This document shows, one piece after another, positions 28,601 through 38,040 of a DNA stretch of 64,000 nucleotides. Under the pieces are notes generated by a model. The model was not told the origin of the DNA. It saw nothing but the letters and a program-made list of their open reading frames with translations, and did no database searches. The position numbers and the translations under genes are program-made. The stretch's first letter is position 1, and the number at the start of each line of letters is the position of its first letter. Origin of the DNA: Acidovorax sp. Leaf160 (GTDB lineage Bacteria; Pseudomonadota; Gammaproteobacteria; Burkholderiales; Burkholderiaceae_C); NCBI RefSeq assembly GCF_001424265.1, contig NZ_LMOV01000023.1, positions 301,416 through 365,415 of the forward strand. The letters run 5' to 3'.

Positions 28601-28795
28601 CTGGCGCTGTCGAGTGGCGCGGGTGCCAACAGCCGCATTTCCATCGGCACAGGCATCGTCGGCGGCACCATCACCGCCACCGTGCTGGCCATCTTTTTCG
28701 TGCCCCTGTTCTTCGTGCTGGTGCGCAAGCTGTTCGGCAAGCCGAGGGGCCACACGGCGACCGGCAACCCAGGTCAAGAGGCAGAACAACCATGA
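25649..28795 (+). CDS. RND multidrug efflux pump, HAE1 family (AcrB/MexB type)
   Basis: Proton-driven inner-membrane pump of 1048 residues, the normal length. It begins MLARFFVNRPIFAWVIAIV. The porter and docking domains follow (AQYPDVAPPTVRISATYTGA). The proton-relay helix GLLVDDAIVVVENVERL and the second repeat's GLSAKNAILIVEFA are intact, giving 12 membrane helices with two large periplasmic loops. It overlaps the channel gene by four bases (ATGA). Likely substrates are hydrophobic drugs, dyes or plant phenolics. Confidence 0.95.
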   Translation: MLARFFVNRPIFAWVIAIVIMLAGAMSIFSLPVAQYPDVAPPTVRISATYTGASAETVENSVTQILEQQLTGLDGLLYFSSTSSSAGNASISVTFQQGTNPDTAQVQVQNKVQQALTRLPQAVQTLGVTVTKSQSDFLLIAALYDSKDQASATDIADYLVSNLQDPIARVDGVGGVQVFGSQYAMRIWLDPNKLAAYGLMPSDVQTAISAQNTQVSAGRIGGLPTAGTQQLNATVTAQSKLQTPEQFEQVVVKHNAAGATVLLRDVARVELGSESYDNVTRLNGHPASGMAVQLAPGANALSTATRVRAVISDLQRGMPDGYQVAYPKDSTQFIRISIEEVVKTLFEAIALVVLVMFVFLQNWRATLIPAIAVPVVLLGTFGVLSLFGYSINTLTMFGMVLSIGLLVDDAIVVVENVERLMREEHLSPREATIRSMGEITGALVGIATVLSAVFLPMAFFAGSTGVIYRQFSITIVASMALSVVVALTLTPALCATLLRPHAQGTGQRGLAGWFNRSFDRLLHRYEGRVVRILKTPLRWMLFYGLIVAALAVLFLRLPSGFLPNEDQGEAMVQYTLPVGASVARTLEVAKAVENQFLVNEKANTEAIFTIAGFNFAGSGQNSGMAFVALKDWSERPGAENRADAVSARSTAALSKVRDAQIFALNPPAIQGLGQSGGFEFQLQAKAGTDRATLKTLRDQLMANAGKDEQLTAVRSGSLEDTPQLKVDVDQAKAFSFGLSLADINATLSSAWAGTYVNDFIDRARVKKVYMQADAPFRSRPEDIDDWRVRGDSNRMTPFSAFATTRWTYGPESLARYNGLASYTLQGSAADGVSSGKAMDEMETLAKALPAGTAFAWSGLSYQERLASGQTAKLYAISVLVVFLCLAALYESWSVPLSVLLVIPLGVIGAVAAATLRGLENDVYFQVALLTTIGLSAKNAILIVEFADAAYRGGKDLVASAVEGARLRLRPILMTSLAFVAGVMPLALSSGAGANSRISIGTGIVGGTITATVLAIFFVPLFFVLVRKLFGKPRGHTATGNPGQEAEQP

Positions 28796-30237
28796 AAAGA
28801 CCCCTGATCGCCTCCTCGCTGGCCGTGCTGCTCGGCGCCTGCAGCTCGATGGCGCCGACCTATGAGCGGCCAGCCGCGCCGGTGCCTGCCACCTGGCCGA
28901 CCGGCGCAGCCTATGCGCCTGCCGCAGCGGAAGCGGACGCGGCCAAGGCGGCCGCAGCCGACATTCCGTGGCAGCAGTTCGTGCGGGACGACCGCCTGCG
29001 CCAGGTCATCGCACAGGCGCTGGCCCACAGCCGTGACTTGCGCAAGACGGTCGCCAACATCGAGTCGGCCCGCGCGCAGTACTGGGGGCAGCGCGCAGCA
29101 CTGCTGCCGACGGTCAATGCCGGCGTCAGCGGAACGCGCGCGCGCTCGGTGGCCGCCACCGGCACCGGTACCGGTACCGAAAATGGCAGCGGCACGGTGC
29201 AGACCCAGACCACCAGCGCCAACCTCAGCGTCAGCTCGTACGAGATCGACCTGTTCGGCCGGGTCCGCAGCCTGTCCGACGCGGCGCTGGAAACCTACCT
29301 GGCCACCGAGGAAGCCGGCCGCGCCGCCCGCATCAGCCTGATCGCCGAAACCGCCAGCGCCTGGCTGGCACTGGGCGCAGACCGCAGCAAACTCGCGCTG
29401 GCGCAGCAGACGCTGGAGAGCGCCCAGCGCTCGATGGCCCTCACGCAGAAGCGGCGGGATGCGGGGGTTGCATCGAGGGTGGATGTGAGCCAGGCGGAAA
29501 CCGTCTACCAGCAGGCGCGTGCCGACCTGGCCAGCACCACCACCGCCATCGCGCAGGACCGCAATGCGCTGGAGCTGCTGGCCGGCTCGCCGGTAGCCGA
29601 CGCCCTGCTGCCGACCGCCCTGCCCGCGGCCGACGGCGCGGCGCTGGCGGACGTGCCGACGGGCCTGTCGTCCGATGTGCTGCTGTCACGGCCGGATGTG
29701 CTGCAGGCCGAGCACCAGCTGAAATCGGCCACCGCCAACATCGGCGCGGCGCGGGCCGCTTTCTTCCCGAAGCTGTCGCTGACCGCTGCGGGCGGCGTTG
29801 CCAGCACCGCCATGGCTTCGCTGTTCAGCGGCGGTGCGGCGACGGTGTGGTCATTGGCGCCTGCCGTCACGCTGCCGATCTTCGACGGCGGCGCCAACCA
29901 GGCCAACCTGGCCTATACGCAGGCGCAGCAGTCGCTGTATGTGTCCACCTACGAACTGGCGGTGCAGACGGCATTCCGCGAAGTGGCCGACGCGCTGGCG
30001 CGCCGCGGCACCGTGGCCGAGCAGTTGTCTGCGCAGGCAGCCCTGGTCGATGCGGCGGCCGACAGCCATCGGCTGGCCCAGGCCCGCTACACCAGCGGTG
30101 TGGACACCTTCCTCAATGCGCTCGATGCGCAGCGCACGCTGTACACCGCGCAGCAGACGCTGCTCACCGTGCAGCTCAGCGCGCTGGACAATCGGGTCAC
30201 GCTGTATCGCGTCCTGGGTGGTGGCGTGCTGGACTGA
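28792..30237 (+). CDS. RND efflux outer-membrane channel lipoprotein (NodT/OprM family)
   Basis: TolC-like channel of 481 residues with lipobox LLGACSS for acylation. It has two OEP repeats, seen in YEIDLFGRVRSLSDAALETY, RRDAGVASRVDVSQAETVYQ and LLSRPDVLQAEHQLKSA. A Gly-Thr run around residue 125 is encoded by near-identical ACCGGT hexamers and lies in a loop, so length change would be tolerated. With the adaptor and pump it makes a complete tripartite system. Confidence 0.95.
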   Translation: MKRPLIASSLAVLLGACSSMAPTYERPAAPVPATWPTGAAYAPAAAEADAAKAAAADIPWQQFVRDDRLRQVIAQALAHSRDLRKTVANIESARAQYWGQRAALLPTVNAGVSGTRARSVAATGTGTGTENGSGTVQTQTTSANLSVSSYEIDLFGRVRSLSDAALETYLATEEAGRAARISLIAETASAWLALGADRSKLALAQQTLESAQRSMALTQKRRDAGVASRVDVSQAETVYQQARADLASTTTAIAQDRNALELLAGSPVADALLPTALPAADGAALADVPTGLSSDVLLSRPDVLQAEHQLKSATANIGAARAAFFPKLSLTAAGGVASTAMASLFSGGAATVWSLAPAVTLPIFDGGANQANLAYTQAQQSLYVSTYELAVQTAFREVADALARRGTVAEQLSAQAALVDAAADSHRLAQARYTSGVDTFLNALDAQRTLYTAQQTLLTVQLSALDNRVTLYRVLGGGVLD

Positions 30238-30251
30238 TGCCGCCGATGCCA

Positions 30252-30268
30252 TTGGGGGCGGCGCCCAA
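30252..30268. terminator. Possible bidirectional hairpin between convergent genes
   Basis: TTGGG and CCCAA arms flank a GC-rich loop, between the efflux channel stop and the convergent carboxylase stop. There is no T-tract on either side, so it may only limit read-through or protect mRNA ends. Confidence 0.25.
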
Positions 30269-30348
30269 CGGAAGGCGGTGGAAGAACGGCGAACGGCGGC
30301 TGAAACCCCGTCTGCCGTACATCCACGGTAATGGGCGCCGGGCGCCCC

Positions 30349-32097
30349 TCAGGTCAGGGCAACGATCGCCAGGCAGGCTCCCGCAGCTTGGTAACTCCCT
30401 GCCGGAACCAGCCCCTGGATGCGCCCGGCGCGCGGGGCCGTCACCTGCATTTCCATCTTCATCGCCTCCATGACGGCGACCAGGTCGCCCTCGGCCACGA
30501 TGTCGCCCTCCGCCACCTTCCAGACCTGCACCGTGCCGGCGACGGGCGCGGGCACCGTGCCCTCCTGCGCCGCGCTCCCGGCATCAGCGGACTGCGCGCG
30601 GGCGCCGGCAGGCTGCGCGCCCGGCCCGGCCTGCAGGCCCTGCAGCAGCAGCGCCGGCAGCCCCAGGGCCACGCGGCGGCCGTCGATCTCGATGGCCGTG
30701 CGCACGAGCGAGGTATCCGCGGGCGGCTCGGCGCGCGCGGCGGCGGCCAGGGGCGCGGCGAAATCGGTCTCGATCCAGCGGGTGTGCACGCGCAGGGTTT
30801 CGCCGTTGGTGAAGTCGTCATGCTCCATCACCGCACGGTGGAAAGGCAGCACCGAGGCCACGCCGCCGAAGCGGAACTCGCGCAGCGCGCGGCGCGCCCG
30901 GGCGATGGCCTGCTCGCGCGTGGCACCCGACACGATGAGCTTGGCCATGAGCGAATCGAACGTACCCGGCACGATGGAGCCGGCCTGCACGCCGGTGTCC
31001 AGCCGCACGCCGGGGCCCGAGGGCGGATCGAATTCGGTCACGCCGCCCGGTGTGGGCAGAAAACCCCGGCCCACGTCTTCCGCGTTGATGCGGAACTCGA
31101 TCGCGTGGCCCAGTGGCTCGGGCGTCTGCGTGATGCCCAGCGGCAGGCCCTCGGCGATGCGGAACTGCTCCACGACGAGGTCGATGCCGGTCGTCTGCTC
31201 GGTGACGGGGTGCTCCACCTGCAGGCGCGTGTTCACTTCCAGGAACGAGATCGCGCCCGTGCCCGAGAGCAGGAATTCCACGGTGCCAGCGCTGGTGTAG
31301 CCGGCGGCGGCGCAGATGTCGCGCGCGGCGGTGTGGATGCGCTCGCGCTGCTGGGGCGTGAGGAAGGGCGCGGGCGCCTCTTCCACCAGCTTCTGGTTGC
31401 GGCGCTGCAGGGAGCAGTCGCGCGTGCCCAGCACCACCACGTTGCCGTGCGCGTCGGCGAGCACCTGGGCCTCGATGTGGCGGGGGCGGTCCAGGAACTG
31501 TTCCACGAAGCACTCGCCGCGGCCGAAGGCGGCCGTCGCCTCGCGCACGGCGGAGGCGTAGAGGTCTTCCACTTCGTCCATGCGCCACGCGATCTTCATG
31601 CCGCGCCCGCCGCCGCCGAAAGCCGCCTTGATGATGATCGGCAGGCCGTGCTGCTCGGCGAAGGCGAGCACCTCGGAGACGTCCTGCACCGGGCCGGCCG
31701 TGCCCTGCACGAGCGGCGCCCCCACCTGCAGCGCCAGCCGGCGCGCCTCGACCTTGTCGCCCAGGCGCTCGATGGCCTCGGGCGGCGGGCCGATCCAGGT
31801 CAGGCCCGCGCCGATCACCGCCCGCGCGAAGCCCGCGTTCTCGGACAGGAAGCCGTAGCCGGGGTGCACGGCGTCGGCACCGCTCTTGCGGGCCGCATCC
31901 AGCAGCTTGTCGATGTGCAGGTAGGTGTCGGCCGGCCGGTCGCCGCCCAGGCCCCAGGCCTCGTCGGCCATGCGCACATGCAGGGCGTCGATGTCGGCGT
32001 CGGCATAGACGGCGACGGAGCCGACGCCGTAGTCGGCGCAGGCGCGGGCGATGCGGACGGCGATCTCTCCGCGATTGGCTATCAGGATTTTCTTCAT
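30349..32097 (-). CDS. Biotin carboxylase with biotin carrier domain (acetyl-CoA/urea carboxylase-type subunit)
   Basis: A 582-residue protein. The biotin carboxylase part spans residues 1-450 (start [23 protein letters not shown]-grasp [13 protein letters not shown], catalytic [14 protein letters not shown]). A linker follows, then a biotinyl domain with the acceptor Lys547 in EAMKMEM. It makes carboxybiotin, but no CoA carboxyltransferase gene is nearby. The upstream PxpBC protein is homologous to the carboxyltransferase region of urea carboxylase and could serve as partner. Ninety-eight bases separate it from pxpBC. Confidence 0.88.
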   Translation of the reverse strand: MKKILIANRGEIAVRIARACADYGVGSVAVYADADIDALHVRMADEAWGLGGDRPADTYLHIDKLLDAARKSGADAVHPGYGFLSENAGFARAVIGAGLTWIGPPPEAIERLGDKVEARRLALQVGAPLVQGTAGPVQDVSEVLAFAEQHGLPIIIKAAFGGGGRGMKIAWRMDEVEDLYASAVREATAAFGRGECFVEQFLDRPRHIEAQVLADAHGNVVVLGTRDCSLQRRNQKLVEEAPAPFLTPQQRERIHTAARDICAAAGYTSAGTVEFLLSGTGAISFLEVNTRLQVEHPVTEQTTGIDLVVEQFRIAEGLPLGITQTPEPLGHAIEFRINAEDVGRGFLPTPGGVTEFDPPSGPGVRLDTGVQAGSIVPGTFDSLMAKLIVSGATREQAIARARRALREFRFGGVASVLPFHRAVMEHDDFTNGETLRVHTRWIETDFAAPLAAAARAEPPADTSLVRTAIEIDGRRVALGLPALLLQGLQAGPGAQPAGARAQSADAGSAAQEGTVPAPVAGTVQVWKVAEGDIVAEGDLVAVMEAMKMEMQVTAPRAGRIQGLVPAGSYQAAGACLAIVALT

Positions 32098-32195
32098 CGG
32101 ATCAACTCTCTGGCACTGGCGGACGATGGGGAGGCGCGGTGCAGGAACGCCCGCTTCGCAGACGTTTTCGCCGCGGCCGGCTGACGGGGCCTTGT

Positions 32196-33806
32196 TCATG
32201 ACGCCGCCTCGACGGGTTCAAACGCTCGAAGGGGGTGGAAGCGCACCCATGCGCCCACCGGAATCTGTCCCGCGCGATCCAGGTGATGCGGGGCGACGCA
32301 GCCGATGACGGGGTAGCCGCCCGTCAGCGGGTGGTCGGCCAGGAACAGCACCGGCTGCCCGCTGGGGGGCACCTGGATGGCGCCGGTGGCGGTGCCCTCG
32401 CTGGGCAGTTCGCCCGCGACGGCACGGGCCAGCGGCGTCTCGCCCGCCAGGCGAATGCCGACGCGGTTGGACTGCGGCGTGACCTGCCAGCGCTGGCGGG
32501 CCAGCAGGTCCACGGCCTCGGGCGTGAACCAGTCGGTGCGGGGGCCGGGCACCACGTCCAGCACCACGTCGGCCTGCAGGGTGGGCAGGTCGCCGGGCTG
32601 CGATTCGGCCGGGCCGACGACGGCGCCGCGCGGCGCCGGGCGCACGGCCACCACGTCGCCGGGCGCGACCGCCGGCGGGCCGACGCGGGCCAGGGTGTCG
32701 GTGGCGCAGCTGCCCAGCACCGGCTGCACGGCAAAGCCGCCGCGCGCAGCGATGTAGCTGCGCGTGCCGGCCACCGGCTCGCCCAAGGCCAGCACGTCGC
32801 CGTCGGCCAGCGCGAGCGGCTGCCAGCGCGGCACCGGCCAGCTGCGGCCCGCTGCACTGGTCAGGGTGAGCGGGCCGTCCGCACCGGTCACGGCCACCAC
32901 CGTGTCGCCACGGCTTTGCAGGCGCAGGCCGCCGTTCACCGTCTCCAGGCAGGCGTCGCCCGCCGCATTGCCGGCCAGACGGTTGGCAGCGCGGCAGGCG
33001 GCCCGGTCCATGGCGCCGGAGGCCGACACGCCCTGCCCCGCCTGGCCCGGGCGGCCCAGGTCCTGGAACAGTGTCTGCAGGCCGGGCGACAACACCTGCA
33101 ACGCCGGGCCTTCCGGGTGGGGCCGGGCCATCGGCAAATTCAAGCCTTTTCTGCCTCCGGCGCTTGATCTGCCTGGGTCTATTGCTATGTTTTTAGTAGC
33201 AACATCGACGAAACGCACCCGAAAGCCCGGCTGCAGCAGCGCGGGCGGTTCGCGGTCGATGTCCCACATCGCCAACGGCGTGGTGCCGATGATCTGCCAG
33301 CCGCCGGGGCTGGCCTGCGGGTAGACGCCGCTGAAGGTGCCGGCCAGCGCCACCGAGCCTGCCGGGATGCGTGTGCGCGGCGTGGCGCGGCGGGGCACGT
33401 TCAGGCTGGGATGCCCCCCGACGAGGTAGCCGAAGCCGGGCGCGAAGCCGGTGAAGGCCACGGTGTAGTCGCTGCCCGTATGGCGGCGCACGACCTCTTC
33501 GGGCGTGATGCCCAGCAGCTGCGCCACCTCGGCCAGGTCCTCGCCGTCGTACTGCACGGGGATCTCGACCAGCGTGTCGCTGCGCTCGGCGGCCGCGCTC
33601 ACGTCGCGCTGCGCGATGGCCTCGACCAGCGTGGCGAAACGCTGCGCGCTCGGGCGGAACTGCACGAGCAGCGTGCGCGCGGCGGGCACCAGCTCCTCGA
33701 TGCCGGCGATGGGGTCGCGCCGCAGCGATGCCAGCAGCGCCAGCGTCTGGTCCAGGTCGTCCAGCTCGACGAGCAGGGCATTCAGGTTGACGGGGAGGAA
33801 GCGCAA
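32196..33806 (-). CDS. pxpBC: Fused 5-oxoprolinase subunits B and C (KipI-KipA)
   Basis: A 536-residue fusion. Residues 1-200 are the PxpB/KipI domain ([20 protein letters not shown], then [15 protein letters not shown]). From about 225 it is PxpC/KipA ([20 protein letters not shown], and [14 protein letters not shown] near the end). PxpABC opens 5-oxoproline to glutamate using ATP. A TTG at 33806 is the likely start: GGAG is seven bases upstream and the DUF1445 stop lies just before it. The linker at residues 202-223 is encoded by a dispersed intergenic repeat. Confidence 0.88.
   Translation of the reverse strand: MRFLPVNLNALLVELDDLDQTLALLASLRRDPIAGIEELVPAARTLLVQFRPSAQRFATLVEAIAQRDVSAAAERSDTLVEIPVQYDGEDLAEVAQLLGITPEEVVRRHTGSDYTVAFTGFAPGFGYLVGGHPSLNVPRRATPRTRIPAGSVALAGTFSGVYPQASPGGWQIIGTTPLAMWDIDREPPALLQPGFRVRFVDVATKNIAIDPGRSSAGGRKGLNLPMARPHPEGPALQVLSPGLQTLFQDLGRPGQAGQGVSASGAMDRAACRAANRLAGNAAGDACLETVNGGLRLQSRGDTVVAVTGADGPLTLTSAAGRSWPVPRWQPLALADGDVLALGEPVAGTRSYIAARGGFAVQPVLGSCATDTLARVGPPAVAPGDVVAVRPAPRGAVVGPAESQPGDLPTLQADVVLDVVPGPRTDWFTPEAVDLLARQRWQVTPQSNRVGIRLAGETPLARAVAGELPSEGTATGAIQVPPSGQPVLFLADHPLTGGYPVIGCVAPHHLDRAGQIPVGAWVRFHPLRAFEPVEAAS
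33138..33203 (-). repeat. 65-bp hairpin-headed repeat, copy inside pxpBC
   Basis: On the minus strand it begins TTGCTACTAAAAACATAGCAA (a short hairpin head) and ends GGAGGCAGAAAAGGCTTGAA. The same head-spacer-tail order is seen at 38740, 52463 and 58134, all between genes. Here it is in frame and encodes the PxpB-PxpC linker. Confidence 0.6.
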
Positions 33807-33822
33807 TCGGGACTCCGTCAGA

Positions 33823-34632
33823 TCAAACGTGGTACGTGCTGTCGGGCACGTCGGTGATGAACATATGGCCCGGCGCATGCGTGACGGCGAAGGGCACGCT
33901 CGATGCCATCACCGCCGCCTGGGGCGTGACGCCGCAGGCCCAGAACACGGGCACCTCGCCGGGGCGGATCTCCACCGGGTCGCCGAAGTCGGGCCGCGCC
34001 AGGTCGGCGATGCCCAGCGCCGCCGGGTCGCCCACATGCACCGGCGCGCCGTGCACCGACGGAAAACGGCCCGAGATGGAAACCGCGTCGGCCACGCGGC
34101 CTGCCGGGATGGGGCGCATCGACACCACCAGCTCGCCGTGCAGGCGCCCGGCCGGGCGGCACTGGCGCTGCGTGCGGTACATGGGCACGTTGCAGCCCTG
34201 GGCGATGTGGCGCACCTCGATGCCGGCCTCCTGCAAGGGCGTTTCGAAGGTGAAGCTGCAGCCGATCAGGAAGGTGACCAAGTCCGGATGCCCGGCCCAG
34301 AGGGCGGTGGCGTCGGCCACTTCCTCGGCCAGCCGGCCGTTGCGCCAGACGCGGTAGAGCGGAATGTCGGTGCGCAGATCGGCCCCTTCGGCCAGCACGG
34401 TGGCGTGGTGGCCGGCCTCGATGACGTCGAGCACCGGGCAGGGCTTGGGATTGCGCTGGGCGTAGAGCAGGAAGTCCCAGGCCCATTCGCGCGGCAGGGC
34501 GATCATGTTGGCCTGCGTCATGCCCGGGGCGCGGCCGGCGGTGGGCTCCACCAGGCCGGCGCGATAACGGGCGCGGGCTGCGCGCGCGGCCTGGATGGCA
34601 GCCTTGCGGGCGGTTTCGAGGGGCGATGTCAT
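33823..34632 (-). CDS. DUF1445 putative hydro-lyase (YcsI family)
   Basis: A 269-residue DUF1445 protein, full length for the family. It has the conserved [20 protein letters not shown] and [15 protein letters not shown] with its Cys, and ends near [14 protein letters not shown]. The family is labelled a hydro-lyase, and the mammalian D-glutamate cyclase carries a related domain. A role in interconverting glutamate and 5-oxoproline is therefore plausible in this operon. The order pxpA-ycsI-kipI-kipA matches the Bacillus subtilis kip region. Confidence 0.88.
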   Translation of the reverse strand: MTSPLETARKAAIQAARAARARYRAGLVEPTAGRAPGMTQANMIALPREWAWDFLLYAQRNPKPCPVLDVIEAGHHATVLAEGADLRTDIPLYRVWRNGRLAEEVADATALWAGHPDLVTFLIGCSFTFETPLQEAGIEVRHIAQGCNVPMYRTQRQCRPAGRLHGELVVSMRPIPAGRVADAVSISGRFPSVHGAPVHVGDPAALGIADLARPDFGDPVEIRPGEVPVFWACGVTPQAAVMASSVPFAVTHAPGHMFITDVPDSTYHV

Positions 34633-34660
34633 CTGCGGCCTTTGCTGGGCGTCATCGTTG

Positions 34661-35416
34661 TCAGGCAAAGGCGCGCAGCGTGACGCCTTCGCGCTCCAGC
34701 GCCTCGCGCACCGCACGCGCCATGGCCACGGCGCCGGGGCTGTCGCCGTGCACGCAGATGGAGTCGGCGCGCACGCGGGTGGTGCTGCCGTCGATGGCCT
34801 GCACCGTGCCTTCGCGCACCAGCTGCAGCATGCGGCGCGCGACCGCATCGGCGTCGTGCAGCACGGCGCCGGGCTCGCGCCGCGACACCAGCGTGCCCTG
34901 CGGCGTGTAGGCCCGGTCGGCGAAGGCTTCGGCCACCACGCGCAGGCCGGCCTCTTCGGCCCAGCCTTCCAGCGGCGAGCCGGCCAGCACCACCAGCGCC
35001 AGCGACGGGTCGATGGCGCGGATGGCGGCGATCACGTCGCGCGCCTGGCGCTGGTCGTGCGCGATGGTGTTGTAGAGCGCGCCGTGCGGCTTGACGTAGG
35101 TGACGCGCGTGCCCGCGGCCTTGGCCAGGCCCTGCAGCGCGCCGATCTGGTAGATGACGTCGGCCACCAGGTCGGCGCTCGCCACGTCCATGTTGCGGCG
35201 GCCGAAGCCGGCCAGGTCGGGGTAGGCGACGTGCGCGCCCACCGCCACGCCGCGCGCCTGGGCGGCGCGCAGCGTGGCCAGAATGCCCGCCGCATCGCCC
35301 GCATGGAAGCCGCAGGCCACGTTGGCGCTGGTGACGATGCCGAGCATGGCGGTGTCGTCACCCATGCTCCATGCGCCCAGGCTTTCGCCCAGGTCGCTGT
35401 TCAGATCGATATGCAT
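34661..35416 (-). CDS. pxpA: 5-oxoprolinase subunit A (LamB/YcsF family)
   Basis: A 251-residue PxpA with the full family signature. The start [20 protein letters not shown] is followed by [31 protein letters not shown] and VKPHGALYN. The C-terminal [15 protein letters not shown] completes the metal-binding set. PxpA, with PxpB and PxpC, hydrolyses 5-oxoproline, a damage product of glutamine and glutathione turnover. Confidence 0.95.
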   Translation of the reverse strand: MHIDLNSDLGESLGAWSMGDDTAMLGIVTSANVACGFHAGDAAGILATLRAAQARGVAVGAHVAYPDLAGFGRRNMDVASADLVADVIYQIGALQGLAKAAGTRVTYVKPHGALYNTIAHDQRQARDVIAAIRAIDPSLALVVLAGSPLEGWAEEAGLRVVAEAFADRAYTPQGTLVSRREPGAVLHDADAVARRMLQLVREGTVQAIDGSTTRVRADSICVHGDSPGAVAMARAVREALEREGVTLRAFA

Positions 35417-35459
35417 GTGAAAAAAAAGGTGCTGATGAAGGGGAACCAGGAGGGGCCGG

Positions 35460-36701
35460 TCAGTCGCCCGCGCTGGCCGTGAGCTCGCGCCCCTGGGTTT
35501 CGGGAAGCATGAGGCAGGCGACGATGACGATCAGGTAGGCGCCAGCCGCCATGTAGCCGATGGCAACGCCGAGCGACATGCTGGCACTCATGTGGCCGAT
35601 CAGGGCGGGAAACACCGAGCCCACGGCGCGGCCGAAGTTGTAGCAGAAGCCCTGGCCCGATCCGCGGATGTGGCTGGGAAACAGCTCCGACAGGTAGGCA
35701 CCCATGCCCGAGAAGATGCCCGAGAGGAAAAAGCCCAGCGGGAAGCCCAGCACCATCATGGCCGCGTCGGTGATGGGCAGCTGCGTGTAGCAGGTGACCA
35801 GCACGCCGGCACAGACCGCGAACAGGATGAAGCAGCGGCGCCGGCCCAGGCGGTCGGACAGCCAGGCGCTGGTCAGGTAGCCGGCGAACGAGCCGACGAT
35901 CAGTACCATCAGGTAGCCGCTGGTGCCCAGTACCGAGAGATTGCGCTCCATCTTCAGATAGGTGGGCAGCCAGGTGGTCACGGCGTAGTAGGCGCCCTGC
36001 ATGCCGGTGGCCAGCAGGCTGGCGAACACCGTGGTGCGCAGAATGCCCGGCTTGAAGATCAGCCAGAAGCTGGCGCTCTGGCCGGTGCGGGCGAGTTCGG
36101 CCTTGGTTTCGCGGTACACGGCCGGCTCGCTGATGTTGCGGCGGATGTAGAGGATGAAGAGCGCAGGCAGCGCGCCCAGCCAGAACAGCACGCGCCAGGC
36201 GTATTGCTGATCGAAGAGCGCATACACCGCCCAGAAGGCGATGGCCGACAGGCCCCAGCCCACCGCCCAGCTGCTCTGCACCAGGCCCACGGCCTTGCCC
36301 CGGTGGCGGGCGCGGATCATCTCCGCGATCAGCACCGAGCCCACCGACCATTCGCCGCCGAAGCCGATGCCCTGCAGCATGCGGGTGACGAAGAGCTGCT
36401 CGGGCGACTGGGTGAAGCCGCTCAGGAAGGTGAAGAAGCTGAACCACAGCACCGTCAGCTGCAGGATGCGAACGCGGCCGTAGCGGTCCGCCAGGATGCC
36501 GGCCAGCCAGCCGCCGAAGGCCGAGCTGATGAGCGCGCCGGTGGCGATGTAGCCCGCCTCGGCCTTGGTCATGCCCCAGACCAGGATGAAGGTCGGGATC
36601 ATGAACGTGTAGATCATGTAGTCGAACGCATCGACGCCATAGCCCACGAAGGCGGCGAAGAGCGTCTTGCGCTCTTCCTTGCTGGTTTCCTTGATCCACA
36701 T
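35460..36701 (-). CDS. MFS transporter, metabolite:H+ symporter type
   Basis: A 413-residue twelve-helix permease of the sialate/shikimate/carboxylate symporter group. It starts [20 protein letters not shown] and has [17 protein letters not shown] in helix 1. The MFS loop motif is [16 protein letters not shown], and the second-half motif is [12 protein letters not shown]. It is the first gene of the 5-oxoprolinase operon, so 5-oxoproline or a related acid is the likely cargo. The ATG at 36701 is the only start that leaves a normal N-terminal tail. Confidence 0.88.
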   Translation of the reverse strand: MWIKETSKEERKTLFAAFVGYGVDAFDYMIYTFMIPTFILVWGMTKAEAGYIATGALISSAFGGWLAGILADRYGRVRILQLTVLWFSFFTFLSGFTQSPEQLFVTRMLQGIGFGGEWSVGSVLIAEMIRARHRGKAVGLVQSSWAVGWGLSAIAFWAVYALFDQQYAWRVLFWLGALPALFILYIRRNISEPAVYRETKAELARTGQSASFWLIFKPGILRTTVFASLLATGMQGAYYAVTTWLPTYLKMERNLSVLGTSGYLMVLIVGSFAGYLTSAWLSDRLGRRRCFILFAVCAGVLVTCYTQLPITDAAMMVLGFPLGFFLSGIFSGMGAYLSELFPSHIRGSGQGFCYNFGRAVGSVFPALIGHMSASMSLGVAIGYMAAGAYLIVIVACLMLPETQGRELTASAGD

Positions 36702-37058
36702 GGTGCGTGTCCGTTTCTTGAAGGGGGAGACCTGAGGCACCGAGCAATTCCCGGGCCAGCAGCTCATCAATAGCCAATTGATTGCCTGACTAACTCGGTG
36801 GATTGTTGAACAACAAATAATTGATCGTTGATGGGGAATACCCGCATGGGAGGGTGCCCGCGGCGCACCAAGCCTGTGCGGATGCCCTGCCCGGCGGGCG
36901 GGCGCCGTCGCCCCGCCGATACACTGGCTGCCCGTGCGGTACGCCCTGACCCACAGCTGCAAAGCCAGCGCACGCCCCTGCATGGCTTTTCGGCGCGGCG
37001 GGCGGGCGGCCCACCGGCCGGCACGCCCTGCCGCCTTCGCTCTTCGCCCCTGCCTTCC
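36702..37058. other. Divergent control region between the 5-oxoprolinase operon and its gntR gene
   Basis: No gene. The left part (36760-36840) is AT-rich and holds a short dyad; the right part is GC-rich. A -10-like TACACT sits at 36920-36925 and may belong to the gntR gene on the right, giving a leader of about 125 bases. Confidence 0.5.
36803..36813. promoter_or_regulatory. Candidate GntR operator TTGTTGAACAA
   Basis: Five-bp arms with a one-base centre, in the AT-rich part of the divergent region about 100 bases upstream of the MFS gene. It has the size and symmetry of FadR-subfamily sites. The adjacent gntR gene is the natural candidate to bind it. Confidence 0.35.
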
Positions 37059-37718
37059 ATGACCGAACCACCTGCCCAGACCCTGACCGACCGCGTGAGC
37101 GAACAGATCCGCCGCAAGATCGTGAACGGCGAAATCGCCCCCGGCCAGCGCCTGTCCGAAGCAGCCCTGGCCGAGAGCCTGGAGATTTCGCGCAACACCC
37201 TGCGGGAGGTGTTCCGCACGCTGACCAAGGAGGGGCTGCTGACGCACGAGCCCAACCGCGGCGTGTCGGTGGCGGCGCCGAGCATCGCCTCGATCATCGA
37301 CATCTACCGCGTGCGCCGGCTGATCGAATGCCAGGCGCTGGCCCAGGCCTATCCGCGCCACCCGGCGAAGAAACACCTGCGCGCGGCGGTGGACACCGCG
37401 CTGCGCTGCCGCGACGCGGGCGACTGGCAGGGCGTGGGCACGGCCAACATGGAGTTCCACATGGCCGTGGTGGAGCTGGCCGACAGCGAGCGGCTGAATG
37501 TCATGTTCTCGCACCTGCTGGCCGAACTGCGCCTGGCCTTCGGCCTGCTCAACGACCCCGAGTTCCTGCACGCGCCGTATGTGGACATGAACCTGAAGAT
37601 CGTCGAGCTGTTCGAGGCCGGCAAGCTGCCCGAGGCCGCCGCCACGCTCGGCGAATACCTGGTGCATTCCGAACGCATCGTGCTGGCGGTGTACGCACGC
37701 CGCATCTCGCCGCACTGA
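37059..37718 (+). CDS. GntR-family regulator (FCD type), divergent from the 5-oxoprolinase operon
   Basis: A 219-residue FadR-type regulator. The winged helix is SEAALAESLEISRNTLREVF, and the wing is HEPNRGVSVA. The FCD domain carries a metal-binding His in NMEFHMAVVEL and a second in YLVHSERIV. Divergent orientation to the MFS/pxp operon suggests local control, with 5-oxoproline or glutamate as a possible effector. No strong ribosome-binding site precedes the ATG. Confidence 0.88.
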   Translation: MTEPPAQTLTDRVSEQIRRKIVNGEIAPGQRLSEAALAESLEISRNTLREVFRTLTKEGLLTHEPNRGVSVAAPSIASIIDIYRVRRLIECQALAQAYPRHPAKKHLRAAVDTALRCRDAGDWQGVGTANMEFHMAVVELADSERLNVMFSHLLAELRLAFGLLNDPEFLHAPYVDMNLKIVELFEAGKLPEAAATLGEYLVHSERIVLAVYARRISPH

Positions 37719-38040
37719 GAACGCAGGGCCGCCGGGCTGCGGGAGGCCTCGCGGCGCCGCCCCTGCCTGGCCGCCGCCGCGCCGAAACTGCGCCGGCGGG
37801 CGTGCCGGGCGCGCCGCCCGGCGATACACTGCGGCAGGCTGCCCGCGACCGGGCGCCCGGCCCATGCCAGCCAGTGAGTCGAAGTCCGTTCGGGCTGAGC
37901 CTGTCGAAGCCAGGGTACGTAGCAGACGTGCCCTCCGACAGGCCCAGGATGGCCGGGTGAGCGCACTGGCGTTGGGCGCCCGGCGGCTTGTTCGCCGCCC
38001 TCCTTCCCTGGTTCCCCTGCCCCACCTACGCTGCGACCCC
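37719..38040. other. Intergenic region with REP-like hairpin
   Basis: No gene. It contains a -10-like TACACT (37825-37830) in front of the DUF3334 gene and the REP-like unit pair at 37886-37956. The 200-base leader left to the next gene is otherwise featureless and GC-rich. Confidence 0.5.
37886..37956 (+). repeat. REP-like palindromic unit, copy 2, with inverted partner
   Basis: CCGTTCGGGCTGAGC, then CTGTCGAAGCC, at 37886-37911 faces a diverged inverted copy at 37931-37956 (CCCTCCGACAGGCCCAGGAT). The two could fold into a large hairpin. The unit matches 93-118. Confidence 0.6.
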
